Below, piece after piece: positions 15,252 through 15,378 of a DNA stretch of 15,378 bases; position 1 is the stretch's first letter, and every line of letters starts with the position of its first letter. A program made the position numbers and the translations under genes. The notes beneath the pieces are model-generated. The model saw nothing but the letters and a program-made list of their open reading frames with translations. It did not search any database and was not told where the DNA came from. Origin of the DNA: JADLEX01 sp964586775 (lineage in GTDB: Bacteria > Lernaellota > Lernaellaia > JACKCT01). The DNA is taken from contig CAZPJD010000123.1 of NCBI GenBank assembly GCA_964586775.1, positions 1 through 15,378 of the forward strand. The letters run 5' to 3'.

Positions 15252-15378
15252 CTAAGAAACCGCAGTCGTCATCGTGTGTTCTCCGCGGATTTCGAGGCCG
15301 AGTTCCTTGGCGCGTTTTTTCAGAGCGGAGATCTGTCGCTCACGGAACCGGGTTTCATATTGCAGTTGTCCCTCTTCG
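15252..15378 (-). CDS. 3' end of an unidentified gene, cut by the window edge
   Basis: On the minus strand an open frame enters from the right edge and runs 41 codons to TAG 15254-15252. It reads EEGQLQYETRFRERQISALK, then KRAKELGLEIRGEHTMTTAVS. The basic, helical, Lys/Arg/Glu-rich end is reminiscent of the C termini of some transposases, but that is only an impression; no domain can be assigned. The codon use fits the GC-rich side of the window. Confidence 0.5.
   Translation of the reverse strand, partial: EEGQLQYETRFRERQISALKKRAKELGLEIRGEHTMTTAVS

Overview
The window joins two kinds of DNA. Positions 1 to about 3600 are AT-rich (roughly 40% GC by eye) and carry one large gene for a membrane-anchored NACHT-type NTPase. 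From about 3660 to the right edge the DNA is GC-rich with ordinary bacterial housekeeping, signalling and secreted-protein genes. An ISNCY/IS1202-like insertion sequence (3660-5097) sits at the junction. The simplest reading is a horizontally acquired island on the left, bordered by an IS, beside a high-GC Gram-negative chromosome.

The organism looks like a delta-proteobacterium-like or Lernaellota/Myxococcota-like lineage. The grounds are a DctD-type sigma-54 activator, a PAS protein with the C-terminal GIIPICASCKK module common in such bacteria, a lipoprotein signal, and two exported proteins with DDDx-repeat linkers (one also with a poly-Thr tract). This placement is inference, not proof.

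Layout from left to right. 1-216: no convincing gene, but adjacent complementary arms that could fold as RNA. 217-3225 (-): NACHT protein. 3194-3600: its upstream region, with a possible two-TM peptide, a perfect palindrome inside a promoter-like sequence, and a possible divergent 59-aa ORF. 3660-5097: IS with 37-bp imperfect inverted ends, each holding two copies of a GTAGATGTCC-like box. 5094-6656 (-): GH5 glycoside hydrolase lipoprotein whose stop codon lies in the IS end. 6819-7277 (+): exported Cys-rich YHS-type metal-binding protein with a good promoter and a UUCG terminator. 7323-9305 (-): DinG/XPD-family Fe-S helicase. 9370-9439: compound inverted repeat. 9445-10080 (-): PAS sensor with two cysteine quartets. 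10370-11770 (+): DctD-like response regulator. 11799-12626 (-): undecaprenyl-diphosphatase UppP. 12799-14172 (+): secreted beta-rich protein with Thr and Asp tracts and a terminal Gly-Gly-Cys. 14239-14312 (+): tRNA-Pro(TGG). 14340-15176 (+): xylose-isomerase-like TIM-barrel protein. The right edge holds a dispersed inverted repeat and the 3' end of an unidentified minus-strand gene.

Most genes are single transcription units facing alternate ways, so few operons are evident. The points with most novelty potential are the NACHT locus with its upstream region, the paired-box IS ends with no visible target duplication, the Asp-tract exported proteins, and the cysteine-rich PAS protein divergent from a response regulator that has no kinase nearby.
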